This document shows positions 48,466 to 60,297 of a DNA stretch of 64,000 nucleotides, one piece after another; the stretch's first letter is position 1; every line of letters begins with the position of its first letter. The DNA comes from Chitinophaga pinensis (lineage in GTDB: Bacteria; Bacteroidota; Bacteroidia; Flavobacteriales_D; Crocinitomicaceae), in contig CAMDNE010000002.1 of NCBI GenBank assembly GCA_945902745.1, positions 1 through 64,000 on the forward strand, read 5' to 3'. A model generated the notes under the pieces. It did not search any database. It saw only the letters and a program-made list of their open reading frames with translations, and had not been told where the DNA came from. A program made the position numbers and the translations under genes.

Positions 48466-49686
48466 ATGAAAAAAATCCTTGTCTTATTTTCTTTGTTCAG
48501 TTTAATATCCTTTGAAGGTTTCTCACAGAAATGTGATAAAGTTTTATTTATAGGTAAAGTAGTTGATTCAACAAGTCTTCAAAGCTTTTATAATTTGATG
48601 ATCGTAAATCGACGAACTGGTCAAGGAGTTTTTGGTCAACCGAATGGTTCATTTTCTTTATATGTATCAAATGGCGATAGTATTTCCATTTCCGTTACAG
48701 GTTATTTTGTTGTGAATTTTAAAGTAGAGGCTGATGTGGATTGCCAGTTCAGAAGGAAGGTTTATTTAAATCCTAAACTGAGAGATCTTCAAGAAGTTGT
48801 GGTTCGACCTTTAAAAACTTTGGAGCAGATTAAGGAAGAAAGACAAGATTTAGCCATGCGTGACACAAGAATGGTTACAGGTATAGAAATGTTACAGAGT
48901 CCAATAACGGCTCTTTATCAAGCCTTTTCTAAGAAGGAACAAAATAAACGATGGATTGAAGAACAAAAATACAAGGATGACCAACGAAAGATTGTTCAAG
49001 AATTATTGAGGCTTTATGTCTCTTATGATATTATCGATTTGAGTGAAGAAGAATTCGATCAATTCATTTCCTTTTTGAATGTGAATGAAACATTCTTGAA
49101 GACAGCAACTGAAATGGAGCTAATAACTTTTATTCAAGATAAATTTGACCATTTTAAAATCGTAGGGCAATTGCAGACGGTGGAAAAACCTGAATGGAGA
49201 AAAAGCTTAAAAACTGACCTAAATAAAGCGATTAAGGAAATGTTAGACTTATACATTTCAAGTCATGCTATTGAACTTCCTGCTTCTGAAATTGACCATT
49301 TTATTACGTTTATGAACCTAAATATTGATTTTATGAATAGTCATACAGACGAGGATGTTTTCAATTTTGTTTATGCTAAACATACCGATTTCATTGCGTT
49401 CTACAATATTGATGTTCGACTTGTTAATGTGAATTACAACTTGACAGAAGATGATAATGAAGATTGGAAATGGGATTTGAAGCACAAAAATTTCAAAACA
49501 GCAACCCTGACTCTAATAAAAATGTACAACTCGCATCACGTTATCCAACTGGATGAAGAAGAGTTTCCCAAATTCATGACGTTCATGAACCTAAAAGAAT
49601 CATTTTTAGTTTCTGCAACCAATGAAGAATTGATTCAGTTCGTTAGAGGAAAGTATTTCAAGTATTTGGATTTCTATAGAAGGTAA
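48466..49686 (+). CDS. secreted protein: CarboxypepD_reg-like N-terminus and three ~65-70 aa degenerate repeats
   Basis: Signal peptide; GKVVDSTSLQSFYNLMIVNRRTGQGVFGQPNGSFSL; internal repeats with motif FxxFxxFxNxxxxFLxxxTxxExxxFxxxK. Confidence 0.75.
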   Translation: MKKILVLFSLFSLISFEGFSQKCDKVLFIGKVVDSTSLQSFYNLMIVNRRTGQGVFGQPNGSFSLYVSNGDSISISVTGYFVVNFKVEADVDCQFRRKVYLNPKLRDLQEVVVRPLKTLEQIKEERQDLAMRDTRMVTGIEMLQSPITALYQAFSKKEQNKRWIEEQKYKDDQRKIVQELLRLYVSYDIIDLSEEEFDQFISFLNVNETFLKTATEMELITFIQDKFDHFKIVGQLQTVEKPEWRKSLKTDLNKAIKEMLDLYISSHAIELPASEIDHFITFMNLNIDFMNSHTDEDVFNFVYAKHTDFIAFYNIDVRLVNVNYNLTEDDNEDWKWDLKHKNFKTATLTLIKMYNSHHVIQLDEEEFPKFMTFMNLKESFLVSATNEELIQFVRGKYFKYLDFYRR

Positions 49687-49843
49687 AATGTTAACGATTA
49701 ACTTCGGATAAAATAATCGCCTTTTAAATTAATGCATTAAAAAAATCCAATTCACATTGTTTTTAATCATTTAAAGCAATGATAAGTGCTTGTTTGACAC
49801 AAAGTTTATATTCGTATATTGCCACTTCTAATTTCAATTATAA

Positions 49844-50491
49844 ATGTGTTTTTCAGCTAGTGCAAGTTTTGTTTCAAGTGCAATATTATTAGTTGGAGGT
49901 GGCCTAGCTTTGAAACAAGTAAAATCTCCTTCTCAACGAGCGTTTGCTTTCATGCCTTTAATTTTTTCAATACAACAATTATCTGAAGGATTACTTTGGT
50001 TGACAGAAGGGCAATCAGAAACAATTTGGCAACAGACATTAGTATATGTTTTTTTGTTCTTTGCACAAGTATTATGGCCATTTTGGGTTCCATTTGCAAT
50101 GTGGAGAATTGAAACGAATGAATCGAGAAAAAAGCTACTGAAAATCCTACTATTTTTTGGAATCGGGGAGTCTTTGTTTTTAGGATACGGTGTGTTTTTA
50201 AACAATGTAGATATTCAAATGACTGAACATCATATTCGATACATCGTTTATTTCAGAGCCACATATCCAGAATACATTAGTGTTTTCTATTTAATTCCGA
50301 CTATTTTACCTTTAGTATTTTCTTCGGTAAAAAGGATATATATTCTGTATGCGCTAATTTGTGCATCTGCAATTGTGACCTATGTACTTTATAAAGAATT
50401 CTTTATTTCAATTTGGTGCTTTTTTGCAGCGTTAATGAGCTTCTCAATAGTATATATTCTAAATAAGACAAATTCAAAGAGTATTAATTAG
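49844..50491 (+). CDS. DUF6629-like multi-spanning membrane protein
   Basis: MCFSASASFVSSAILLVGGGLALKQVKSPSQRAFAFMPLIFSIQQLSEGLLWL. Confidence 0.8.
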   Translation: MCFSASASFVSSAILLVGGGLALKQVKSPSQRAFAFMPLIFSIQQLSEGLLWLTEGQSETIWQQTLVYVFLFFAQVLWPFWVPFAMWRIETNESRKKLLKILLFFGIGESLFLGYGVFLNNVDIQMTEHHIRYIVYFRATYPEYISVFYLIPTILPLVFSSVKRIYILYALICASAIVTYVLYKEFFISIWCFFAALMSFSIVYILNKTNSKSIN

Positions 50492-50495
50492 ATTG

Positions 50496-52790
50496 TTACT
50501 GCTTATTCAAATCTTCTACTCTTTTTTGTCGTTGCATTGGGTTTTCACCAGTTTGCTTTTGCTTAAACAAGTCATAACGTGTTGGTTGAACAATTCTAGG
50601 CCAATTATTGTTGCTAAAGTCGGTGTCTGCTGTCTCTAAGAATGGATCTAATCGGAAAGAAATAACTTCTTTATCCAGAATAAATACATGAGAAACTTTG
50701 TCTTGGTATTGCACCCATATTTCAGCTGGAATACGAAATACCTCCGTTGTATTATCAGCGTATGTAGCTTCAATGATTAAAGGCATCACCAACCCACCAA
50801 TATTTGAGAATGTCAATTCATAAAACTGTTTATTGGAATTCAGTAGTTTCTTATCGTCATCTGTCAATTTATTTTTGAATTCGACATATTCTTTCATGTC
50901 TAAAGCATCAATCAAATAGATGTTTTGCTTTGCGTAAAAATCATCAATCGTTGAGTCTGCTTCATTAATTGTTTGTTTAATCAACTCCTTATTACGTGTG
51001 TCACCAATAAATTTATCCTTTGCTTTTTCTTGCGATTCTTTATACGGTTTTTCAATTTCTGGATTCATTGTGTTTAATTGAAACCACTTCACTTGATCAA
51101 GTGATATATCAACATTATCGGTAGAGTAGAACCAGCCTCTCCAAAACCAATCTAAATCAACTGCTGAAGCATCTTCCATTGTTCTAAAAAAATCAGCTGG
51201 TGTTGGATGTTTAAACTTCCATCGTTCGCAATACATTTTAAATGAATAATCAAATAATTCTCGACCCATAACTGTTTCACGCAAAATATTCAAAGCTGTC
51301 GCAGGTTTGCCATAAGCGTTATTTCCAAATTGTAATATTGATTCCGAATTGGTCATAATTGGTGAAATATTCTTTTTGTCACCTCTCATGTAATCAGCGA
51401 TTAAATAGGCTGGACCTCGTCTAGAAGGGTATGCTCTTTCCCATTCTTGTTCCGTTAGAAATTGCACAAAAGTGTTCAAACCTTCGTCCATCCAGGTCCA
51501 TTGACGTTCATCTGAATTGATAATCATTGGAAAGAAATTGTGTCCAACTTCGTGAATGATAACACCCCACATTCCATATTTTTCATTTTCAGAATATGTT
51601 CCGTCTTCTTCTGGTCTACCGCCATTAAAGCAAATCATTGGGTATTCCATTCCAATCCATTTCGAATGAACAGAAATTGCAACTGGATAAGGATAGTCAA
51701 CTGTGTATTTAGAGTAGGTTTTAATAGTGTGTGCAACAAGCTTAGTGGAATATCTTTCCCATAATGGATTACCTTCTTTCGGATAATAAGACATTGCCAT
51801 TACTGTTTTTCCGCCGACTTTTACTGCTTGTGCGTCCCATATAAACTTACGTGAAGTAGCGAAGGCAAAATCCCTAACATTCAGCGCTTTAAAGTTCCAT
51901 GTTTTTGTGCCTTTTTCACGGTTTGATTCTTTTTTTTCTGCTTCAGATTGTGTGACAATTAAAATTGGTGAATCAGAAAGTTTGGCTTGTTCAAATCGTT
52001 TTCTTTGTTCAGAAGTCAAAACAGAGCTGCCATTTTGTAATTCACCTGTTGCTCCAACAATATGATCTGAAGGAACAGTAATGGATACATCATAATCTCC
52101 AAAAGGCAAAGTAAATTCACCACTTCCTAAAAACTGTTTGTTCTGCCAACCTGTTACATCATTATACACACACATTCTAGGGAAGAATTGTGCAATAGTG
52201 TACAAGTAATTATCGTCTTTTTCAAAATGTTCGTATCCAGAACGTCCGCCAACAGCCATTCTATCATTCACATTGTACCACCACTTTACTTTAAATGAAA
52301 TACTTGAATGGGGAAGAAGTGGCTTTTCTAAATTAATTCGCAACATGGTTTTGTTAATTGAATAACTTAATTTTTGTCCTGAATTACTAGTAATTGCATC
52401 AATTTTAAAACCTCCATCATAATAAAAAAGCTTCTTTTTAATATCACCTAAATTTTTGAAGTCTTCCATTTTTTCAATGTCAATCAATTTTGAATCGGAG
52501 TTCACATCATAGATGTTTTGATCGAGTTGAAGCCACAGATATTCTAATTTATCTGGTGAGTTATTGGTGTATGTAATCGTCTCTTCACCAGTTAATTTCT
52601 GAGTAACGTCATCTATTGTCAAAGCGATTTTGTAATCTGCTTTTTGTTGGTAATAGTTATGACCTGGCGCTCCTCCAGCCGTTCTGTATTCGTTTGGAGT
52701 AGGTAATTCTTGGTCAAGTTGAGCAAATTTAGATTGTGAATTTGCGATGATTGGTAGGCACCCAATAAGGAATATAGCTATTTTTTTCAT
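50496..52790 (-). CDS. M1 family metallopeptidase
   Basis: HEVGHNFFPMIINSDERQWTWMDEGLNTF. Confidence 0.95.
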   Translation of the reverse strand: MKKIAIFLIGCLPIIANSQSKFAQLDQELPTPNEYRTAGGAPGHNYYQQKADYKIALTIDDVTQKLTGEETITYTNNSPDKLEYLWLQLDQNIYDVNSDSKLIDIEKMEDFKNLGDIKKKLFYYDGGFKIDAITSNSGQKLSYSINKTMLRINLEKPLLPHSSISFKVKWWYNVNDRMAVGGRSGYEHFEKDDNYLYTIAQFFPRMCVYNDVTGWQNKQFLGSGEFTLPFGDYDVSITVPSDHIVGATGELQNGSSVLTSEQRKRFEQAKLSDSPILIVTQSEAEKKESNREKGTKTWNFKALNVRDFAFATSRKFIWDAQAVKVGGKTVMAMSYYPKEGNPLWERYSTKLVAHTIKTYSKYTVDYPYPVAISVHSKWIGMEYPMICFNGGRPEEDGTYSENEKYGMWGVIIHEVGHNFFPMIINSDERQWTWMDEGLNTFVQFLTEQEWERAYPSRRGPAYLIADYMRGDKKNISPIMTNSESILQFGNNAYGKPATALNILRETVMGRELFDYSFKMYCERWKFKHPTPADFFRTMEDASAVDLDWFWRGWFYSTDNVDISLDQVKWFQLNTMNPEIEKPYKESQEKAKDKFIGDTRNKELIKQTINEADSTIDDFYAKQNIYLIDALDMKEYVEFKNKLTDDDKKLLNSNKQFYELTFSNIGGLVMPLIIEATYADNTTEVFRIPAEIWVQYQDKVSHVFILDKEVISFRLDPFLETADTDFSNNNWPRIVQPTRYDLFKQKQTGENPMQRQKRVEDLNKQ

Positions 52791-52792
52791 AC

Positions 52793-53323
52793 TTAATTTA
52801 GTTCAATCAATTGTGTTTTTTTAGAGGAAAGAAAGTCAATTGTCCTTTTTTCATCTCTTGTTATAAGGTATAATTTGTTCTGTTGATTTGGATATTTGTC
52901 CATTAAAATATCAAAAGTTATTTCAATTGATTTTAAAGGTTGATAGACATCTATACTTAAATAAAACTCAACTGTCCCTGTTAAATTTGTTTCAAATCCA
53001 TCAAGTCTTAATTGGCCTAAATAGGGTTTTTGATTCTTGTTACTGTAATCAATATTAATTCCTTCCGAGAGGTTAAAGTGTTTAATTATCTCTTCTTCAA
53101 TTAATTGCATTTTCAAAGAATCGCTTTTATTTTTGTTTAAATCTCCTTGAATAATACCTTTTTGCTGCAAATAAAGCTCAAAATCATGCGTGGAAACAGT
53201 TAATGTTGCTTCAATACGACTATTCATTTCATCATATTCTACTTCAGCAAAAGCAAAGTAAAACTCATGCGCTGAAACACTATTCACAAAAGATAAAGAA
53301 AGAATAAAGAGTATGATTCTCAT
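52793..53323 (-). CDS. DUF6702-like secreted protein
   Basis: HEFYFAFAEVEYDEMNSRIEATLTVSTHDFELYL. Confidence 0.75.
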   Translation of the reverse strand: MRIILFILSLSFVNSVSAHEFYFAFAEVEYDEMNSRIEATLTVSTHDFELYLQQKGIIQGDLNKNKSDSLKMQLIEEEIIKHFNLSEGINIDYSNKNQKPYLGQLRLDGFETNLTGTVEFYLSIDVYQPLKSIEITFDILMDKYPNQQNKLYLITRDEKRTIDFLSSKKTQLIELN

Positions 53324-53342
53324 TTAGTTTTAACAGTTGAAA

Positions 53343-53359
53343 CAAATTTAACAAAATTA
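53343..53359 (-). promoter_or_regulatory. two overlapping candidate -7 boxes (TAAATTTG, TAATTTTG) upstream of 53323
   Basis: + strand caaattta 53343-53350 and caaaatta 53352-53359. Confidence 0.4.
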
Positions 53360-53394
53360 AGTCGACGATGTTCGCTATCTAAGATACAGAATAG

Positions 53395-53402
53395 TAATTT
53401 TG
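53395..53402 (+). promoter_or_regulatory. -7 box TAATTTTG for proC
   Basis: Exact TAnnTTTG 14 nt before ATG 53417. Confidence 0.5.
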
Positions 53403-53416
53403 TCAAAAAAAATAAA

Positions 53417-54202
53417 ATGACAATCGGTATTGTAGGTTGCGGAAACCTTGGTTTTTCCTTGTTGAACGGAATTCGTTTAAAAGATGAAAATGTGAAGATT
53501 ATTGCGTCGAAAAGATCAATTAAAGAATTTGAACATTTACAAAATTCCACAACATTATTTACAGTTTCGAATCCTGAATTAATCAAACAAAGTGATGTGA
53601 TTATCATTGCATTAAAGCCTTACAATGTCTTGAATTTTTTAAAGGAAAATAAGGGATTCTTTCATGCTGAAAAACATACAATTGTCTCAGTTGCTTCTGG
53701 AATTACACTTTCAGAAATGAGTGATGAGCTTGGTGCTGATTTCGATATTTTTCGAGCAATGCCTAATACTGCAGCTTCTGTCAATGAATCTATCACTGCT
53801 ATTTCACTTAAAAACGATCATTTAAACAGAGAAAATGAGATCATCAACTTGTTCAATTCTTTGGGAGAAACTATCGTAATTGATGAGGCCTTAATGGAAT
53901 CAGCAACGATTCTCGGAGCCTGCGGAATTGCATATGTTTTACGTTTTATGCGTGCAATGATTCAAGGTGGAATCGAAGTTGGTTTTGATGCTAAAACTGC
54001 TACAAAGATTGTGAGTCAGACGGTGAAAGGTGCTGCTCAATTGATTATAACAAACGGTACGCATCCTGAAGAAGAAATTGATAAAGTAACAACTCCAAAA
54101 GGTTGCACAATTGTCGGATTGAACGAAATGGAACACAGTGGCTTTAGTTCGGCATTGATAAAGGGTATTGTGACGTCTTATGAGAAAATTGAGAAGAAAT
54201 AG
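53417..54202 (+). CDS. proC: pyrroline-5-carboxylate reductase
   Basis: IGIVGCGNLGFSLLNGI; FRAMPNTAASVNESITAI; TPKGCTIVGLNEMEHSGF. Confidence 0.95.
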   Translation: MTIGIVGCGNLGFSLLNGIRLKDENVKIIASKRSIKEFEHLQNSTTLFTVSNPELIKQSDVIIIALKPYNVLNFLKENKGFFHAEKHTIVSVASGITLSEMSDELGADFDIFRAMPNTAASVNESITAISLKNDHLNRENEIINLFNSLGETIVIDEALMESATILGACGIAYVLRFMRAMIQGGIEVGFDAKTATKIVSQTVKGAAQLIITNGTHPEEEIDKVTTPKGCTIVGLNEMEHSGFSSALIKGIVTSYEKIEKK

Positions 54203-54433
54203 GCATCTCGACTATCGCTCGATGTCCTATTTCGAATGTTTTTCGACTAGCACTCAATGTCTTATTTATTATTGAAATTATTAAATTACACTTCTGAAAC
54301 GCAATGAAATCAGACTTTCTACGTAATATTGCGAAGTTGCAATATTGTAATATTTAAAACAGAATAAAGCAATTGTTGTTAAGGTTTTGAAAGGCACATT
54401 GGAATTTTATTAAAACAGCAAGTTTAACTATAC

Positions 54434-54464
54434 AAAAAAGGCTCGTTCATTACTGAACGAGCCT
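54434..54464 (-). terminator. terminator downstream of yidC
   Basis: aaaaaaggctcgttca-ttac-tgaacgagcct. Confidence 0.9.
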
Positions 54465-54506
54465 AAAGTCTATCTCTATCCTCCAACTCTAAAATCTAAA
54501 CTTTAT

Positions 54507-56504
54507 TTATTTCTTTCTACTATTCTTTTGCTCTTGTTGCAATTTTTGCATTTGCTCTAAGCGCTCTTGAAATTTAGATTTTTTCTTTTCTTTTCCTGTT
54601 CCAGAATTTGCAGCCTTTCTATCAGCCATTTTTTGTTTCAATTTCTCTTCATCGACAAAGAACTGCTTGATCATAACCATGATTAGGATGGAAACAAGTG
54701 TTGAGATAAAGTAATAGTAACTCAAACCTGAAGAATAATTATTGAAGAAGAAAATCATCATGAAAGGGAAGATGTACATAATCACCTTCATATTTGGCAT
54801 TCCAGGCTGCTGTGGTTGTTGCATGTTTCCACTATTCAAATAGGTGTAAACAAGCGTCGTTCCAGCCATTAAAATGGTAAATAAACTCATGTGGTCACCG
54901 TAAGGCCAGATGTTTACACCAAAATCCCAGATTGAATCGTAAGATGATAAATCTTCTGCCCATAAGAATGGTTTCTGACGTAATTCAAATGCTGATGGAA
55001 AGAATCGGAAAACTGCCAAAAGAATTGGCATTTGAATCAACATTGGAACGCAGCCGGCTAGGGGACTAGCACCAGATTCACGGTACAAAGTCATCATTTC
55101 CATTTGTTTCTTCGTAGCATCCGCTTTATTTGGATATTTTGCGGCTAATTCATCTACTTCTGGCTTCAAGATTCTCATCTTAGCTGAAGAGACAAACATT
55201 TTCCATTGAATTGGCATCAATACAAATTTCAAAATCAATGTCAACATTAAAATTGCAATTCCTAAGCCCATTCCTGAACCAGCTAATAAATTAAACAACG
55301 GTTGCACTGCATATAAATTAATCCAACGGAATAATCCCCAACCAAAATTCAAAACATCGTCGTAATTATGATTATAAGATTTCAATGTTTCATAGTCATT
55401 TGGACCAAAGAACCAATTCATTTTTACTGTTGAATTATCTGCATCATCAATATTTAAATTTGCTTTAGTAGAGAAATCTTTTAAATGAGTCCATTCACGA
55501 ATGTTTCCTTCTTTGTATTGCTTAACTTTCAAACTTGTTCCATTTTTAGCGAATCCATTTTCAGGTCGCAAGAACATAGAGAAATAACTTTGTTTGTAAG
55601 AAATCCATTCAATTTTATCCTCAGCAACTTGATCGTCATCACCCATTTCAGATAAGTAATCAAATCCTTCTTTTTCATAATTGAAGCAAACAGTAGAAAC
55701 TCTTCTTTGCTCACTGAACAAACGTTCTGTTTTCTTAAAAGCTGTTTCCCAGTTAAATTCAATGCTTTTCGGATTTACTTTACCACCAAATCCATCAATA
55801 TTGATTGCATAGTCAATATCGTAAGCATCTTTCTTAAGGTTATAAACATTAGCGATTTTCTGACCATCACCTAAATCCAATTCAAAAGTTATCGCATTTT
55901 TAGTTTGGCTTTTAACCGTAAAAATGTAATTCCCAGTTTTGATTTTTTTGCCATTTAATGGAAAAACCAATTCATTTACTGCATCGCCATCACTAAATAA
56001 CAATAGGGGAGTGATTTTCTCATTCTTATCCTTTTTCTGCTTTTTCGTTTTCTTAGCGTAATCTTTATATGATTCAAACTCCTTTAAGTAAACTGCTGCA
56101 ACTTTACCACCTTTCGTAGAGAAATCAATGATTAATTTTTCATTTTCTAATCGAATTAATTCTCCCTTTTCCGCAACTGACGGCAATTGAGTTTTAACCT
56201 TAGATTCAGCGATTGTTGTGTCCTTTTTAGTGACTGAATTAACAAATACCAATCCTTTATCAGTTGAAATTTGCTTTCCACTTGCATCTTTCTTTGGTAT
56301 TAATGCACTAACAACAGCTTCTTTCTTTGATTCTATAAGAACAGTTTTTTTATCAGCTTTTTCAGTTTCCTTTTCTTTTTTATCAATCATCGCAGCTTCT
56401 TCTTGTTGCTGCTTTAATTCTTTATCCGAAGGTTGATTTACAATTGTGAAAACTGAAAGTATCAGTCCAATAATTACGAGTCCAATGATCGTTTTTTTAT
56501 CCAT
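54507..56504 (-). CDS. yidC: membrane protein insertase YidC
   Basis: N-terminal TM, periplasmic domain, WKMFVSSAKMRILKPEVDELAAKYP...SGASPLAGCVPMLIQMPILLAVFRFFPSAFELR. Confidence 0.96.
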   Translation of the reverse strand: MDKKTIIGLVIIGLILSVFTIVNQPSDKELKQQQEEAAMIDKKEKETEKADKKTVLIESKKEAVVSALIPKKDASGKQISTDKGLVFVNSVTKKDTTIAESKVKTQLPSVAEKGELIRLENEKLIIDFSTKGGKVAAVYLKEFESYKDYAKKTKKQKKDKNEKITPLLLFSDGDAVNELVFPLNGKKIKTGNYIFTVKSQTKNAITFELDLGDGQKIANVYNLKKDAYDIDYAINIDGFGGKVNPKSIEFNWETAFKKTERLFSEQRRVSTVCFNYEKEGFDYLSEMGDDDQVAEDKIEWISYKQSYFSMFLRPENGFAKNGTSLKVKQYKEGNIREWTHLKDFSTKANLNIDDADNSTVKMNWFFGPNDYETLKSYNHNYDDVLNFGWGLFRWINLYAVQPLFNLLAGSGMGLGIAILMLTLILKFVLMPIQWKMFVSSAKMRILKPEVDELAAKYPNKADATKKQMEMMTLYRESGASPLAGCVPMLIQMPILLAVFRFFPSAFELRQKPFLWAEDLSSYDSIWDFGVNIWPYGDHMSLFTILMAGTTLVYTYLNSGNMQQPQQPGMPNMKVIMYIFPFMMIFFFNNYSSGLSYYYFISTLVSILIMVMIKQFFVDEEKLKQKMADRKAANSGTGKEKKKSKFQERLEQMQKLQQEQKNSRKK

Positions 56505-56505
56505 C

Positions 56506-58179
<1,674 letters not shown>

Positions 58180-58227
58180 TTATTTAGCAAGAGAATAAAA
58201 ATAATATCAACAAATAGCCAACAATCG

Positions 58228-59133
58228 TTAATTAGACCAATTTTCATTGATTCCAAGTTGGTAATAAAACTTACTTTTTCTCACCAACGAATCTTCAAAA
58301 GCAGGACAACCAAAATCATCTAGACGCGGATAATGTGGGGTTTTTCGCACGATTTTTTTAGGTAGAAAAATTAAATCGTGCATGAGTCTGTTTTGAAAAG
58401 CGTGTCTAATTTTCTCACTGTCAACACCAATTCTCATAGTTGTAAATTGCCCGTATCCTAAATTGTAAGAAATTCCTCCATACAATATGCCATGACTTGT
58501 TTTACCATATGGTAAGTTTTCTAATTCTCTATATCCACTTGGACATTTGTCAAAACTTTCTTTGTTCCATAAGGAATTTGCTGTTTCTCCAGTCCAAATA
58601 TTTAAGCCAGTAGTGAATTTAAAATCTTTCAATCGGTAATTCATTGTTATATGACCTGTTCTGAAACGATCTTTTCCTTGTCCGCCAAAAATATCGTTTT
58701 CTAATAAAAGAGAAAAAGATTTCAAATGAACAGCCCAACCGCCTGATAATTGGCTTGTTTTTGCATTGTCGAAATACCAGATATAATTGTAGCCAAATCC
58801 ATAATTGTAGGTCGAATTGTGCATCAATCCGTTCAATTGAAAATCTGGAGTCATTTCTTTTTTACCAGCTAATAGGATTAATCCTAAACTATTTCTTGAT
58901 TCCCAAAAATTCTTTCTCTTACCATAATTTGTTAAATTGATAGTAAAAGTGGAGCCCGCATTAATTTGATAGAAGTAATCGTGATAATAACTATTCAATG
59001 AAATTCCGATATTATTGAGATGAGTTCCTACGTTGAATAAAATTCCAACTGACATTCCAACTTTTTCAGCTTTGAATGTTTGTTCAAAAGAAGAAAAGGG
59101 GATTAAAAACAGTAAAAGGAATATTTTTTTCAC
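58228..59133 (-). CDS. hypothetical outer-membrane beta-barrel-like protein
   Basis: Signal peptide; beta-rich sequence; GTG start. Confidence 0.6.
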   Translation of the reverse strand: MKKIFLLLFLIPFSSFEQTFKAEKVGMSVGILFNVGTHLNNIGISLNSYYHDYFYQINAGSTFTINLTNYGKRKNFWESRNSLGLILLAGKKEMTPDFQLNGLMHNSTYNYGFGYNYIWYFDNAKTSQLSGGWAVHLKSFSLLLENDIFGGQGKDRFRTGHITMNYRLKDFKFTTGLNIWTGETANSLWNKESFDKCPSGYRELENLPYGKTSHGILYGGISYNLGYGQFTTMRIGVDSEKIRHAFQNRLMHDLIFLPKKIVRKTPHYPRLDDFGCPAFEDSLVRKSKFYYQLGINENWSN

Positions 59134-59234
59134 AGCGCAAAGATGTCAAAAAACATTCCAAAACGATATACTTCCAAAAAACGGCTCACTTTTACCAATC
59201 GTCAATAAAATACATATTTTTCGAAGGAAGACCT

Positions 59235-59242
59235 TATTTTTG
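59235..59242 (+). promoter_or_regulatory. -7 box TATTTTTG, 4 nt before ATG of the histidine kinase
   Basis: Exact TAnnTTTG; ATG 59247. Confidence 0.5.
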
Positions 59243-59246
59243 TTTC

Positions 59247-60287
59247 ATGTCAACAAGTAAAAGACTTTATTGGATTGCACAGTTTATTGGATGGACTTCC
59301 TATGTTTCTTTGATTTTTCTAGCTAGTTACGCTGATAATCCAAAACAAATAGACGTTATTTTTATCACGAATATTTTAAGCCTTATATTTTTTGGAATTC
59401 TTTGGACACATTTAATGCGAATTTCTTTCTTTAAGTTAGAATGGCTAGATCTGAGATTAGCACCTCTAATTCCTCGAGTCTTAATTGGCTCAATGATTTG
59501 CTCCATTTTAATTGCTGTATCAACAACATCCTTATCCTTGTTGATTGATATAAAAGAAAAAGACAGTCTGGCTCCGTTAAATGTAATTATCAATGTTTTC
59601 GCTGTTCTTGTATTGATTTTGTTCTGGAATTCAATTTATTTCACTTTCCATTTCTTTCAAAAATCTAGAAAACAAGAGTTGAATAATTTAAGTTTAGAAT
59701 CCAGTAGAAATGAAATTGAATTAAAAAATCTACGTTCACAATTAAACCCACATTTTCTTTTTAATTCGTTGAATAGCATACGAGCACTGATTGACATCGA
59801 GCCTTCTAAGGCAAAAGTTTCGGTCACAACATTGTCTAATTTATTAAGGAAATCACTAATTCTTGGTAGAGAAAACCTAGTTAGACTTGATGAAGAAATT
59901 GAAATGGTTTCAAATTACCTTGAGCTGGAAAAGATTCGCTTCGAGGAACGTTTGGAGGTTAAGATGGCACTTGATGCTGATTTAAACGATTTTATGTTAC
60001 CGCCTTTTTCCTTGCAAATGCTTGTTGAAAATGCAATTAAACATGGGATTTCTAATCTTGTAAATGGTGGTGAAATAATTATTGAAACAAAGAAAATAGC
60101 TGGAATCATCACAATTTCAGTCACTAATTCCGGAGAAATTGTTGACGGTAACAACATTGAAAAAGGAATTGGAATTGAAAACACAAAACGAAGATTGGCT
60201 TTACAATTTAAGGATACAGCTGAATTTGAGTTAACTCAGCATGGCAAGAATGTGATAGCTCAATTAATATTTAAAACGCACGATTAA
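59247..60287 (+). CDS. LytS-type sensor histidine kinase
   Basis: LRSQLNPHFLFNSLNSIRALIDIEPSKA...LPPFSLQMLVENAIKHGIS. Confidence 0.93.
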   Translation: MSTSKRLYWIAQFIGWTSYVSLIFLASYADNPKQIDVIFITNILSLIFFGILWTHLMRISFFKLEWLDLRLAPLIPRVLIGSMICSILIAVSTTSLSLLIDIKEKDSLAPLNVIINVFAVLVLILFWNSIYFTFHFFQKSRKQELNNLSLESSRNEIELKNLRSQLNPHFLFNSLNSIRALIDIEPSKAKVSVTTLSNLLRKSLILGRENLVRLDEEIEMVSNYLELEKIRFEERLEVKMALDADLNDFMLPPFSLQMLVENAIKHGISNLVNGGEIIIETKKIAGIITISVTNSGEIVDGNNIEKGIGIENTKRRLALQFKDTAEFELTQHGKNVIAQLIFKTHD

Positions 60288-60297
60288 AAAAATAATC

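Noticed and set aside
53320-53607. Minus-strand 95-aa ORF overlapping proC
   Set aside because: Antisense to the proC N-terminus, which is clearly coding.
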